A stretch of 64,000 bases of DNA. Source: Paenibacillus sp. FSL H8-0079. Lineage in GTDB: Bacteria; Bacillota; Bacilli; Paenibacillales; Paenibacillaceae. Below the pieces are notes generated by a model. That model had not been told where the DNA came from, made no database searches, and saw only the letters and a list, made by a program, of their open reading frames with translations. This document shows, one piece after another, positions 42,581 to 51,800 of the stretch; the stretch's first letter is position 1, and every line of letters starts with the position of its first letter. The stretch spans positions 3,534,001 to 3,598,000 of the forward strand of contig NZ_CP150300.1 in the NCBI RefSeq assembly GCF_037991315.1. Reading direction: 5' to 3'. The translations under genes were made by a program, and so were the position numbers.

Positions 42581-43777
42581 TTGTACAGACGACTAATCAA
42601 TTTGTTTGCAATCAAAGGTTTTGGTTTATTTGTCATTTGTGTTCTATTGGTAGGCATAGGAATTTCGATTACTTTGCCATACTTGGCTCTCTATTGCACT
42701 CAGGAATTGGGGATGAGCGCTGGGGCCTTCGGCGTTTTAACAGCTGTGAGTTCATTAACTGGGGTGATGGCAAACTCAATCATCGGTAAATATTCGGATC
42801 GCAAACAGGACCGCAAATTTATTATTATTTTAGCTACCGTTTCATCTGCTTTGGGCTACACTTCATATTTAGTGTTGGATAATTTCTTCATTTTGCTTGT
42901 AATCGTCAGTTTTTTTAGTGGTTTAGGGGCTGCCGCCATGCCTCAAATTTATGCTTACGCGCAAGAATCGGCAAGTGAAAGCAACTCGGATGACAAAACA
43001 TTTGCAATGTCCACGCTGCGTACACTTGTATCTCTTGGATTCCTGATCGGTCCTCTAGTTGGAACCATCATTTTAGGAGTTGTTGGATACAAGGGACTCT
43101 TTTTGAGTACCTCAGCCATCTTTCTGATCATCGCATCTCTAGTGCTTGTGTTTTTACCCAGAAAAAAAGCAGTTAAAAAGAAAAGACCTGATCGTGCTGG
43201 CTCGCCATCCGTTAGCCGTCGGCAGATCTGGTTTCCGTCTATTGCCTTCATCTTATTATTTGCAGTCAACGCCATAAACGGGATTATCACACCACTGTTA
43301 ATCGTAAATGAACTCCATGGCACACCTACAGATGTTGGATTGGTGGTTAGTATTTGTGCAGGTTTGGAGATTCCCATTATGTTTGCACTAGGTGCTCTCG
43401 GCAGAAAGTTATCGAACCATTCATTGATGATTAGCGCCTGCTTTATTGCAATAATTTATAATGTTGTGTTAGGAGTATCGACTAATTCCTGGCAAATTAT
43501 TGTAGCCCAGCTATTGCAGGCCGTGTTCGTAGCCATTGTCATGGGCAACGGATTGAGCTATTTCACCGAGTTGCTTCCAAATTCACCAGGGATGTCAACA
43601 ACGATCTATTACAACGGGTCCATTATTGGACGACTAGTCGGAAATTTGGGCGGTGGAATCATTGCTCAGTTTGCAGGGCTTCGTCTTGTTTATGCGGTAT
43701 GTTTAATTATTGTCATGGTCTCATTTGTTATTTTGTGGACGATAAGACCGGGAAAAGGTATTGAGATATCTACCTAA
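42581..43777 (+). CDS. MFS sugar-efflux-like transporter (SET family)
   Basis: A 398-residue, 12-helix permease. Motif A-like GKYSDRKQDRKFI after helix 2, and LLPNSPGMSTTIYYNGSIIGR near the end, a stretch typical of SetA-type sugar efflux transporters. Helices contain LGMSAGAFGVLTAVSSL and GFLIGPLVGTII. Start TTG 42581 with AAGGAGG at 42568-42574. Probably exports sugars or sugar analogues. Monocistronic. Confidence 0.88.
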   Translation: MYRRLINLFAIKGFGLFVICVLLVGIGISITLPYLALYCTQELGMSAGAFGVLTAVSSLTGVMANSIIGKYSDRKQDRKFIIILATVSSALGYTSYLVLDNFFILLVIVSFFSGLGAAAMPQIYAYAQESASESNSDDKTFAMSTLRTLVSLGFLIGPLVGTIILGVVGYKGLFLSTSAIFLIIASLVLVFLPRKKAVKKKRPDRAGSPSVSRRQIWFPSIAFILLFAVNAINGIITPLLIVNELHGTPTDVGLVVSICAGLEIPIMFALGALGRKLSNHSLMISACFIAIIYNVVLGVSTNSWQIIVAQLLQAVFVAIVMGNGLSYFTELLPNSPGMSTTIYYNGSIIGRLVGNLGGGIIAQFAGLRLVYAVCLIIVMVSFVILWTIRPGKGIEIST

Positions 43778-43836
43778 TAACAAAATATAAGACGGCACGA
43801 TTATAATTTAATAAAAGTCGAAAATCGGTAACCCGA

Positions 43837-43877
43837 CACAGCATTGGAGTATACGCTCATCGGATGAAGGTGCTTCT
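43837..43877 (+). pseudogene. Fragment of a DesK-type kinase gene
   Basis: 41 bases match 39382-39422 at 36 positions and keep the reading frame, SIGVYAHRMKVLL versus SIGVYAQRMKVLL of the kinase at 39043. It is too short to function; a relic of a second kinase copy or of local duplication. Confidence 0.55.
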
Positions 43878-43889
43878 CTATTTTATCAA

Positions 43890-43927
43890 TAGAAGTTCTT
43901 GTCCTACGACATGGACAAGAACTTCTA
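43890..43927. terminator. Perfect hairpin between convergent genes
   Basis: AGAAGTTCTTGTCC pairs perfectly with GGACAAGAACTTCT (14 bp, 8-nt loop). T-runs are poor on both sides, but the position suggests bidirectional termination. Confidence 0.65.
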
Positions 43928-43978
43928 CCAACACTAAATAGATAAACTACCAGTAGAACATCCAATGTCATTGATGAT

Positions 43979-44998
43979 CTATCCGTTTGTATGAAGCCCC
44001 AACAAGTGTTTTAGATTGTCGTCAATACATTGATTATCGGCACGATTAATTCCACGACCAGAAAAATGACCCCAGATTGATTGTATTGGTTTGAAAATAG
44101 CATTAGGTATGAGCTTAGCTTCATATTCATTATCATCTGCTGTGCAGAAGAGATCCGTACTCCCCGGCATGATACAGGCAAGAGCTTTAATACTCTTCAG
44201 CGCCTGATCAAAATCTCTGTTATAGGAAGGATTGGCACTAATATCTGCGTGCTGGCCTGTCCATAACATAGCGAGTACATTATGCGGGTCCATATTCATA
44301 AAGCTACTTTCCCATACACCAGCCACAAAATCTGACAAAGATTCAAACCCCATCTCACGATACAGCTCTTCTCTATAAAATGCATGCGATAGTCCCCAAC
44401 CTGCATAGACTCGGCCAACAGCGCGCATGTCTTCAGAAGTCAGTTGGTCTAGTTTGCTAGTATCGAAGCCAACCACAGACAGTAGTGGAGCTTTTACACC
44501 GTCCATAACCACAGAGGTGTGAGGCCAAGTCTTGGCAATTCCCGCAAACGGTGCAATTCGTTCTACCATATCCGGATAACTCGCTCCCCATTGAAATGCT
44601 TGAATTCCCCCCATGGACCAACCCACGACAAGAGCTATTTTTTGAATTCCAAACTTTTCGGTCAACAGTCGATGCTGTAATCTAACGTTGTCGTAGATGG
44701 TTACCTGCGGAAAATGAGCATGATTGAACGGGGGAGGTGTGTTCGTGGGAGATGAAGATAAGCCATTGCCCAGTAAATTCGGAATGATAATAAAATATTT
44801 CTCCGGATCCAGTGCCATTCCCTTACCGATTAACCACTCATTCTGAACATGCTGGTCACCAAAAGCAGTTGGATAGACAATAACATTGTCTTTCTGTTTA
44901 TTTAATTTTCCATAAGTCTTGTAAGCAAGAAAAGCATTGGGCAAGGTAACTTCCGATTGCAATGTTACATCACCAAAATTAAAAATTTCATAATCCAT
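43979..44998 (-). CDS. MetX-like alpha/beta-hydrolase
   Basis: A 339-residue soluble protein similar to homoserine O-acetyltransferases. Early text GDVTLQSEVTLPNAFLAYKT and GNGLSSSPTN, nucleophile Ser128 in VVGWSMGGIQAFQW, acid in PGSTDLFCTADD and His in WGHFSGRG form the catalytic triad in the family order. The acyl-homoserine signature is loosened, so it may be a related esterase rather than a methionine enzyme. ATG 44998 chosen for AGGGAG 9 bases upstream. Divergent LysR gene is the likely regulator. Confidence 0.85.
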   Translation of the reverse strand: MDYEIFNFGDVTLQSEVTLPNAFLAYKTYGKLNKQKDNVIVYPTAFGDQHVQNEWLIGKGMALDPEKYFIIIPNLLGNGLSSSPTNTPPPFNHAHFPQVTIYDNVRLQHRLLTEKFGIQKIALVVGWSMGGIQAFQWGASYPDMVERIAPFAGIAKTWPHTSVVMDGVKAPLLSVVGFDTSKLDQLTSEDMRAVGRVYAGWGLSHAFYREELYREMGFESLSDFVAGVWESSFMNMDPHNVLAMLWTGQHADISANPSYNRDFDQALKSIKALACIMPGSTDLFCTADDNEYEAKLIPNAIFKPIQSIWGHFSGRGINRADNQCIDDNLKHLLGLHTNG

Positions 44999-45142
44999 CG
45001 TATGATCGCTCCCTTCAAATGAAATCACCCATGTTCAGTGTGTGACTTCTTGTGCTTAGTATAGAGCTGTGGTACTTTTAACAAAAGTGAACAGAATTCA
45101 TACTAGCCATCAATAATATTGAAAGTGAGAAGGGGATCCAAC

Positions 45143-46045
45143 GTGGAATTACGTCAACTAAATACGTTTCGCACAGTTGCTTCAACACTAAATTTCACTC
45201 GTGCTGCGGAGGTGCTGAATTACGTTCCCTCTAATGTCACGATGCAAATTAAAGCATTGGAGGATGAGCTTGGTGTTCGTCTCTTTGATCGTTTAGGTAA
45301 ACATCTCGCGCTCACATCTGCGGGTAAGCGCTTTTTAACTCATGTCCAGGAAGTTCTGGACAAGCTGGACGAAGCTCGCAGTGACGTTCATGACAATGAA
45401 AATCTAACCGGTACTTTGACGATAAGTGCCAATGAGGTAGTGTGTGCCTATAGACTTCCAGCTGTCTTTCAACGGTTCCGTTCGCAGCACCCGGGAGTTC
45501 GTCTGATCTTCCGTTCTGTTCCAAATCAGGAGCTCAAGCAAAGACTATTTGAGGGAACTGCAGATGTTGTCTATATGCTGGATGAACCCATTCGCTCAAC
45601 TGGACTTTCCGTGGAGACATTATCAGAAGAGAACTTCCGTTTGTTCGCTGCTCCAGAACATCGACTTGCCAAAGAGGCCGTACTGCAACTGGAAGATTTC
45701 CACGGAGAAGTGTTCCTGACAAATGAAAAGGGCTGCCCCTATAGAACTATGTTTGACCGTTCATTTGAGAAAGAGGGCATTGACAGCATTACATATTTAG
45801 AGTTTCAAAGTGCTGAAGCAATTAAGCAATGTGCAATTTCGGGTATCGGTATTGCCTTTCTTCCTGATCTTGTCACGAAAGCCGAAGTTGAACGGGGAGA
45901 ACTGGTTGTCCTGCCATGGCAAGTTCCAGACTTGCATGTATATACACAGATGTTGTGGCATAAAGACAAGTGGCTGTCACCGATTATTTTATCTTTTATA
46001 GAAACAACGAGGGAAGTATATGCTATACAGGAGGAGATTAAGTAA
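45143..46045 (+). CDS. LysR-family transcriptional regulator
   Basis: A 300-residue regulator with an N-terminal HTH (LRQLNTFRTVASTLNFTRAA, VPSNVTMQIKALEDELGVRLF) and a two-lobed effector-binding domain (about 90-300). GTG 45143 gives the canonical VELRQL start and has AGGGGATC upstream; the ATG at 45119 is less likely. Divergent from the MetX-like hydrolase 144 bases away, which it probably activates. Effector unknown. Confidence 0.93.
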   Translation: MELRQLNTFRTVASTLNFTRAAEVLNYVPSNVTMQIKALEDELGVRLFDRLGKHLALTSAGKRFLTHVQEVLDKLDEARSDVHDNENLTGTLTISANEVVCAYRLPAVFQRFRSQHPGVRLIFRSVPNQELKQRLFEGTADVVYMLDEPIRSTGLSVETLSEENFRLFAAPEHRLAKEAVLQLEDFHGEVFLTNEKGCPYRTMFDRSFEKEGIDSITYLEFQSAEAIKQCAISGIGIAFLPDLVTKAEVERGELVVLPWQVPDLHVYTQMLWHKDKWLSPIILSFIETTREVYAIQEEIK

Positions 46046-46113
46046 AAGAAACCTTATAGAAAAAATGGAGACGATGAATACATGAAGTAGGTTTCAGTAC
46101 AACAGATTCGAGA

Positions 46114-46728
46114 TCATGAATCATACTTGTTACCCACATAATGAAAAGAGTGGATATGTGTTTTGGTGAGCTCGATCACGTTCTTAATAAATGACTCGCG
46201 TGACTCACGATATCCGCTTAATATCCAATTGTTCAGTAATCCAAAAAAACCGTAAGCGGTATAGTACTTGAAATAATCCATGTTAACTGGGGAGTTGTTG
46301 ATCGTCTCGAAGACAAATTGCTCCTCATAGATTTTGAGTATGGTTTGTGGAAAGCCTGTATGTAGACCGGGTAACGTATCATCGAACTGAATCAGTTCGA
46401 AGAAGTCACGATGTTCGTAGATGTAATCCACGATTTGAAAAGATTCGGCATCCAGCTTGTTTGTTAAGACCTTTTGACCATGCCAATAGGGTTTACCTAC
46501 GGCGCACCTCAATCCTCCGAGTGTCATACTCAGCAATTCTTCGGCGAGAATGTATTTATCCTGGTAGTGTAAATAAAATGTACTGCGATTATAGCCCGCC
46601 TGATCAACGATGTCCTTGACAGATACACCATGGAATCCTTTTTTCTTAATGAGCTGAATCAGAGCCGTTTTTAGGTGCTCTTTGGTTCGATTACGGTGTT
46701 GAGATGTCACAATAAGTTCATTATTCAT
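46114..46728 (-). CDS. TetR-family regulator
   Basis: A 204-residue regulator. HTH at about 14-60 (RTKEHLKTALIQLIKKKGFH, VKDIVDQAGYNRSTFYLHYQDKYIL); the C-terminal part looks like the TetR_C_33/dihydroxyacetone kinase regulator type seen in Bacillota (YKYYTAYGFFGLLNNWILSG). It is divergent from the SDR gene, with a 23-bp perfect palindrome between them as probable operator for both. ATG 46728. Confidence 0.9.
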   Translation of the reverse strand: MNNELIVTSQHRNRTKEHLKTALIQLIKKKGFHGVSVKDIVDQAGYNRSTFYLHYQDKYILAEELLSMTLGGLRCAVGKPYWHGQKVLTNKLDAESFQIVDYIYEHRDFFELIQFDDTLPGLHTGFPQTILKIYEEQFVFETINNSPVNMDYFKYYTAYGFFGLLNNWILSGYRESRESFIKNVIELTKTHIHSFHYVGNKYDS

Positions 46729-46765
46729 TCAAAAAAACTCCTATAAATATAGACATAGTTTTATA

Positions 46766-46788
46766 AAGTGTCTACGAGGTAGACACTT
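46766..46788. promoter_or_regulatory. TetR operator
   Basis: AAGTGTCTAC-GAG-GTAGACACTT, 10-bp perfect arms around 3 bases, between divergent TetR and SDR genes. Confidence 0.8.
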
Positions 46789-46906
46789 GGTCATATCTTA
46801 ATGATTGGATTGTTACAATTTTAAGCATAGAATTAGTTTTGTAAACGTCACATAGCACATATTCAATTGAAGTGCTATTCAAAATATTATACTGGGGGAT
46901 TTATTC

Positions 46907-47644
46907 ATGGGCAAACTTCAAGATAAAGTTGCAGTCATCACAGGAGGAGCATCCGGGATTGGTGCAGCGACAGCTCGCTTATTCGTTTCCGAAGGAGCTA
47001 AAGTGGTCTTGGTGGATCTGAATGAAGAAAAAGGCAAGGCGTTTGAGCAGGAACTGAAAGCGCTTAAAGCAGAAGCTCTCTTCATCAAAGCAAACATAAC
47101 GAGTGAAGAAGAGGTTGCTGAGATTTTCAAACAAACCATAGCAGCATTCGGTAAAGTGGATATCGTATTCAACAATGCAGGAATCGGACGTGTGCATCCG
47201 ACGCATGAGCTTGACTACGCCGAATGGCGCAATACAGTCAATGTTGACCTGGACGGCGTATTCTTGGTCGCTCGTGAATCGATCCGCGAAATGCTCAAAA
47301 TTGGCGGAGGCACCATCGTCAATACAGCTTCCATGTACGGATGGGTTGGCTCGCCTGGTTCTGCAGCCTACAATGCAGCTAAAGGCGGCGTCGTGAATCT
47401 GACTCGTTCCCTTGCGCTGGAATATGCTGAGCAAAATATTCGGGTGAACTCCCTTTGCCCAGGCTTTATCGACACACCGATTATCCCGGAAGAGAGCAAA
47501 CAAGCACTTTCTGCGGCAACTCCAATGAAACGTTTGGGTCAAGCAGATGAAATGGCGAAAGCCGTTCTGTTCCTAGCTAGCGACGATTCTTCATATATGA
47601 CAGGAAATAGTCTGATCGTAGACGGAGGATACACCGCTCAATAA
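46907..47644 (+). CDS. Short-chain dehydrogenase/reductase
   Basis: A 245-residue classical SDR. Cofactor motif TGGASGIG (12-19), NNAG (89-92) and catalytic Ser142, Tyr155 and Lys159 in ASMYGWVGSPGSAAYNAAK. VDLNEEK after strand 2 begins with Asp, favouring NAD(H). Closest by wording to glucose/3-hydroxy-type dehydrogenases. RBS is a GGGGG run before ATG 46907. Likely repressed by the divergent TetR protein and induced by its ligand, which may be the substrate. Confidence 0.93.
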   Translation: MGKLQDKVAVITGGASGIGAATARLFVSEGAKVVLVDLNEEKGKAFEQELKALKAEALFIKANITSEEEVAEIFKQTIAAFGKVDIVFNNAGIGRVHPTHELDYAEWRNTVNVDLDGVFLVARESIREMLKIGGGTIVNTASMYGWVGSPGSAAYNAAKGGVVNLTRSLALEYAEQNIRVNSLCPGFIDTPIIPEESKQALSAATPMKRLGQADEMAKAVLFLASDDSSYMTGNSLIVDGGYTAQ

Positions 47645-47682
47645 GAGCAGCAGTTCTCAAAGTACAAGAACATAGTCCCATT

Positions 47683-47716
47683 GAAAGTCGCTATTATTAT
47701 AGCGTCTTTTTTTTAT
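47683..47716. terminator. Intrinsic terminator
   Basis: AAGTCGCTAT-TATT-ATAGCGTCTT followed by a long T-run; between the convergent SDR and AraC genes. Confidence 0.85.
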
Positions 47717-47772
47717 TTTATCGGAAAAAGTGTAGCTCCCGAACAAAGACAACTAGCAAACAGCAAGTTTGG

Positions 47773-48645
47773 CTATTCATAATAAATGGCCTCATATGGA
47801 AACTCTAGCTTATTCATGCGATATTCTTTGGGAGACATGGACATATATTGCCGAAAAACTTTGCCGAAATAGCTGGGACTCTCAAAGCCGCATTGTTGGC
47901 CAATCTGGGAAATCGGAAGTTCGGTCGTGCGGAGTAGTCGGATTGCAACTTCAATCCGTCTATCTTTGAGATAGGCTAGCGGTGAAGTTTTCTCGGATTT
48001 CTGAAATAACCTGCACAAGTAGTGTTTATTGATATCGCAATGGCTGGCTAGCAGATCCAGCGTCAAAGGGGAGGCATAATTCTCTCGGATAAACTTTTTA
48101 CATTTCTCGATCGTTGTTATGGAAAGGGCACCGATATCCCTTTCCGCATCCCGACTTGTCTGCACCAAGATGAGCAGCCACCGATAGACTTGCATGGACA
48201 ATCGATACTTGTCCGTAACTTTATCCTGATGGATCAATTGAATAATTTGCCATAACTCTTGAATCAAGGGAGAATCTGCGTTTCGTAGAATGACATGCCC
48301 CTCATTATCATGGATCATATCCCAAATTCGATTGGCTTCATCCCCGCGAATATTTATCCAAATAAATTCCCAGGGTTCGTTATTCTCTTGCTTATAGTAG
48401 TAGCAATGTTCTCCTGCAATTTTAACAAGTAGTGCATGTCCCTTTGGTAAAGGAATCGTTTGATTGTTAATATCCAGATAACCCTGGCCATTGAGCGTGT
48501 ATTGAAAAACAACGTGCCCCGGGTCCGGTCTATTGTCACTGGGACAACGATATTCCTCGCTTGAGACGATCTGCCATCCAATAGAGTCTAGTGTCATGAT
48601 TGATGTATCGTCATTGCGAAAAGCATAAGAGACCGTATGAACCAT
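47773..48645 (-). CDS. AraC-family regulator with cupin sensor domain
   Basis: A 290-residue regulator. The N-terminal half is a cupin-type sugar-binding domain (HVVFQYTLNGQGYLDINNQ, PKGHALLVKIAGEHCYYY). The C-terminal double HTH at about 185-285 includes LTLDLLASHCDINKHYLCRL and ISQIGQQCGFESPSYFGKVFRQY. It is divergent from the rhamnogalacturonan lyase gene, with TTTTTTAGA direct repeats between them, so it is very likely the local activator responding to pectin fragments. Confidence 0.93.
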   Translation of the reverse strand: MVHTVSYAFRNDDTSIMTLDSIGWQIVSSEEYRCPSDNRPDPGHVVFQYTLNGQGYLDINNQTIPLPKGHALLVKIAGEHCYYYKQENNEPWEFIWINIRGDEANRIWDMIHDNEGHVILRNADSPLIQELWQIIQLIHQDKVTDKYRLSMQVYRWLLILVQTSRDAERDIGALSITTIEKCKKFIRENYASPLTLDLLASHCDINKHYLCRLFQKSEKTSPLAYLKDRRIEVAIRLLRTTELPISQIGQQCGFESPSYFGKVFRQYMSMSPKEYRMNKLEFPYEAIYYE

Positions 48646-48693
48646 CTTTCATCCCCTTCCTAAAAAAGTCAATTATATTATATAATACGTCAC

Positions 48694-48722
48694 ATTTTTT
48701 AGATTGTCTGTCTTTTTTTAGA
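48694..48722. promoter_or_regulatory. Direct repeats, likely AraC-type binding site
   Basis: TTTTTTAGA occurs at 48695-48703 and, 19 bases on, at 48714-48722, with a third copy at 48825-48833. Two-turn spacing of direct half-sites is the usual AraC-family pattern. Confidence 0.55.
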
Positions 48723-48735
48723 CCTGTAAGATAAA

Positions 48736-48749
48736 TGTAAGCGGTAACA
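48736..48749. promoter_or_regulatory. CcpA cre site
   Basis: TGTAAGCGGTAACA fits the cre consensus TGWAANCGNTNWCA at every position; it implies carbon catabolite repression of the pectinase gene. Confidence 0.8.
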
Positions 48750-48771
48750 TACAAAGGGAGGTGACTGTAGT

Positions 48772-48855
48772 TTGTGTTATTTGGCAACAAGCAGGGCAGA
48801 TCGAACTGATGATTCTAAAAAATATTTTTTAGATAAGGAGGACTTAATCCAATGA
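48772..48855 (+). CDS. Putative 27-residue leader peptide
   Basis: TTG 48772 follows AAGGGAGGTGA by about 8 bases and opens a 27-codon frame whose TGA overlaps the ATG of the lyase gene (ATGA at 48852). It spans a perfect 20-bp palindrome at 48814-48833. Strong RBS and exact overlap suggest translation coupled to the big gene; the start codon is rare-type and no homologue is known to me. Confidence 0.35.
   Translation: MCYLATSRADRTDDSKKYFLDKEDLIQ
48814..48833. repeat. Perfect 20-bp AT palindrome
   Basis: TCTAAAAAATATTTTTTAGA just before the RBS of the lyase gene; includes the third TTTTTTAGA copy and could act as an operator or RNA stem. Confidence 0.6.
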
Positions 48856-51800
48856 ACCGAAGAAATGGTTCCATCCAGAAATCGATACTTGTATCTTTAT
48901 TAGCGTTCCTTATGGTTATTTCACTGGTCATCCCCCCGGCGCCAGCGCGTGCAGAGTCATCAAGCAGCCTGCCAGGTCGCCAAGGAGAATATCTTAACCG
49001 GGGTCTGGTTGCGGTTCTTGTAGACAACGGTGTTTTTTTAAGCTGGAGGTATTTGAACAATGATCCGGATGATATCGCTTTTAATATATATAAAAACGGA
49101 ACCAAAGTGAACACGTCGCCCATAAGCGATGTGACGAACTATGTGGACACCACCGGTTTCGACAGTTCACAATATCAGATCTCGACCGTTATTGCAGGCA
49201 AAGAGCAAATGCAACCGGAGGTTGCATCGGTCTGGCACAACGATTATCTGCCTATTCCGCTGGATAAACCAGCCGACGGACGGACAAAAGACGGTGGAAC
49301 CTATACGTATTATGCAGGTGACGCTTCCGTAGCTGACTTGGACGGCGATGGCGAATATGAAATTGTCTTCCTGTGGAGTCCGAGCAATTCCAAGGACAAC
49401 TCGCAGGCAGGTTATACCGGCAATGTGTATATCGATGCCATCAAACTGGACGGCACCAAGCTGTGGAGGATTGACCTGGGAGTCAACATCCGCGCCGGAG
49501 CGCATTATACACAGTTAATGGTGTATGATCTCGATGGCAACGGAAAAGCCGAGGTGGTTGTAAAGACGGCTGACGGCACAAAGGACGGCCAAGGCACGGT
49601 CATTGGTGACGGCACGAAGGATTATCGCAACGAAGGCGGATACATACTGACAGGGCCGGAATATCTCACGTTGTTTGATGGTGAGACCGGAGCGGCCGTA
49701 TCCACCGTGGACTATGATCCGCCAAGAGGCAACGTCAGTGATTGGGGCGACGGCTACGGTAACCGTGTAGACCGGTTCCTTGGCGCAATTGCTTATCTGG
49801 ATGGCACGAAGCCAAGTGTCGTGATGAGCCGGGGTTATTATACCCGCACAGTACTTGTTGCTTATGATTATGTTGGCGGGGAACTCGTTAAGCGCTGGAC
49901 GTTCGACACGAACGAAGCAGGATCACAATATCAATCACAGGGCAACCATAATCTAAGTGTGCTGGATGCCGACAATGACGGCAAGGACGAAATCATGTTT
50001 GGTGCCTTGGCCATTGACGATGACGGCAGCTTGCTGTACAGCACTGGACTCGGCCACGGTGACGCTATGCACGCCGGCCAGCTCGATCCGAACCGGGAGG
50101 GCTATCAGGTCGTAAGTGTGCACGAGCATTCGGATGCGGCATACGGACTGGAGATGCGCGATGCGGCAACAGGTGAAATCCTCTGGGGTGAGAAAACAGG
50201 GTTTGACACGGGTCGCGGGATGTCAGCTGACATTGATCCGAACTATCCGGGCTACGAATCATGGGCCACAACCATTACCAACGGGCAAAGTGTTCCTGTA
50301 ACCAATACCTACTCAGCTGTTGGAGAGGCTATCTACACTGCGGAAGAAGGACCAAAAACCGCAAACTTTGCGATCTGGTGGGATGGAGATCTTCAGCGTG
50401 AGCTGTTTGACCATGAGTGGAATAACAGTACCGCCAAAGGAATCCCACTCATTTATAAGTGGGATTACGAAAACAAAAAGCTAGATGAAATCTTCCGAGC
50501 AACCGGTACGTTAACGAACAACCATACCAAAGGAAATCCGGCGCTTCAGGCGGATATTCTGGGGGACTGGCGTGAGGAACTCTTGCTGCGGAGCGAAGAT
50601 AGTTCAGAATATCGTCTTTATACGACGACCATTCCTACAGACTATCGCATTCCTACGCTGATGCAGGACCCTGTGTATCGACTTGGCGTAGCCTGGCAAA
50701 ATGTAGCCTATAACCAGCCGCCTCATACCGGCTTTTATCTTGGAGCAGAAGCTACCACATTCCCTAAAGCCGATCTGACTCTGACCCGCGAAGCAGAAAT
50801 GGCTGAGCCGGTTTACCGCTTTGATTTTGGTACAGAGACAGTTTCAGGAAATACCGCTATACAAGACACGTTATACACACAAGAGACGGGATACGGCTTC
50901 AAGGATACAAGCGGTGTTACCGTAGGAGAAAATGAGGTTTCGGTCGCGACAGGCACGACATTTGCTGTTGACCTGCCCAATGCCAACTATAAGGTGACGC
51001 TACGATTGGGCAATGATGCGCATAACTCGAATGTCGGGGTCAAATCCGAATTCGTTCAGAAGCTCGCCGTAACCAATGTGACAGCAGGAACACCTCTGGA
51101 GTATTCCTATGATGTTGCATTAGTGGATGGACAGCTTGATCTTCTTTTCACGGGTACAGCCATAGACATCCAAGACGTCATCATCGAGAAATATCCAGAG
51201 AAAGTAGCCGGTACGGCAACGACGATCTATATGGCCGGTGATTCAACTATGCAATCGTACAGTGAAATGCAAGCCCCTCAAGAAGGATGGGGGCAACAGT
51301 TCGGACGGTATTTCTCCAATGGGGCAGTCATCGTGAATGATGCGATCGGCGGTCGAAGCAGCAAATCGTTTATGGTAGACGGTCGTTTGGATACGATCCT
51401 GCAACGAATTAAGCCGGGGGACTTCTTCTTCATTTCCTTTGGTCATAACGACGCCAGTGCAGGGATACCGGACCGGTATGCATCCCCTGAGGACTATAAG
51501 ATCTACTTAACTCGTTATGTAAACGGTGCCAAACAGCGCGGCGCTACACCGGTATTGCTCACTCCGGTTGGACGCAGAGATTTCAACACAGTGACTCAGG
51601 AATTCAACGTCAGCTTCCCGGCATACGTGCAGGCTGCCAAAGAAGTAGCGGAGGAGCTTGATGTGCCTCTGGTTGATCTCAGCAAATTAAGTATTGCGTA
51701 CTACGACAAAATTGGTAATACAGCTACAGAGAAAGTATTCCTGTATGCTAATCCGGGTGAATATCCAAAATACCCGAATGGGATCAACGATAATACGCAT

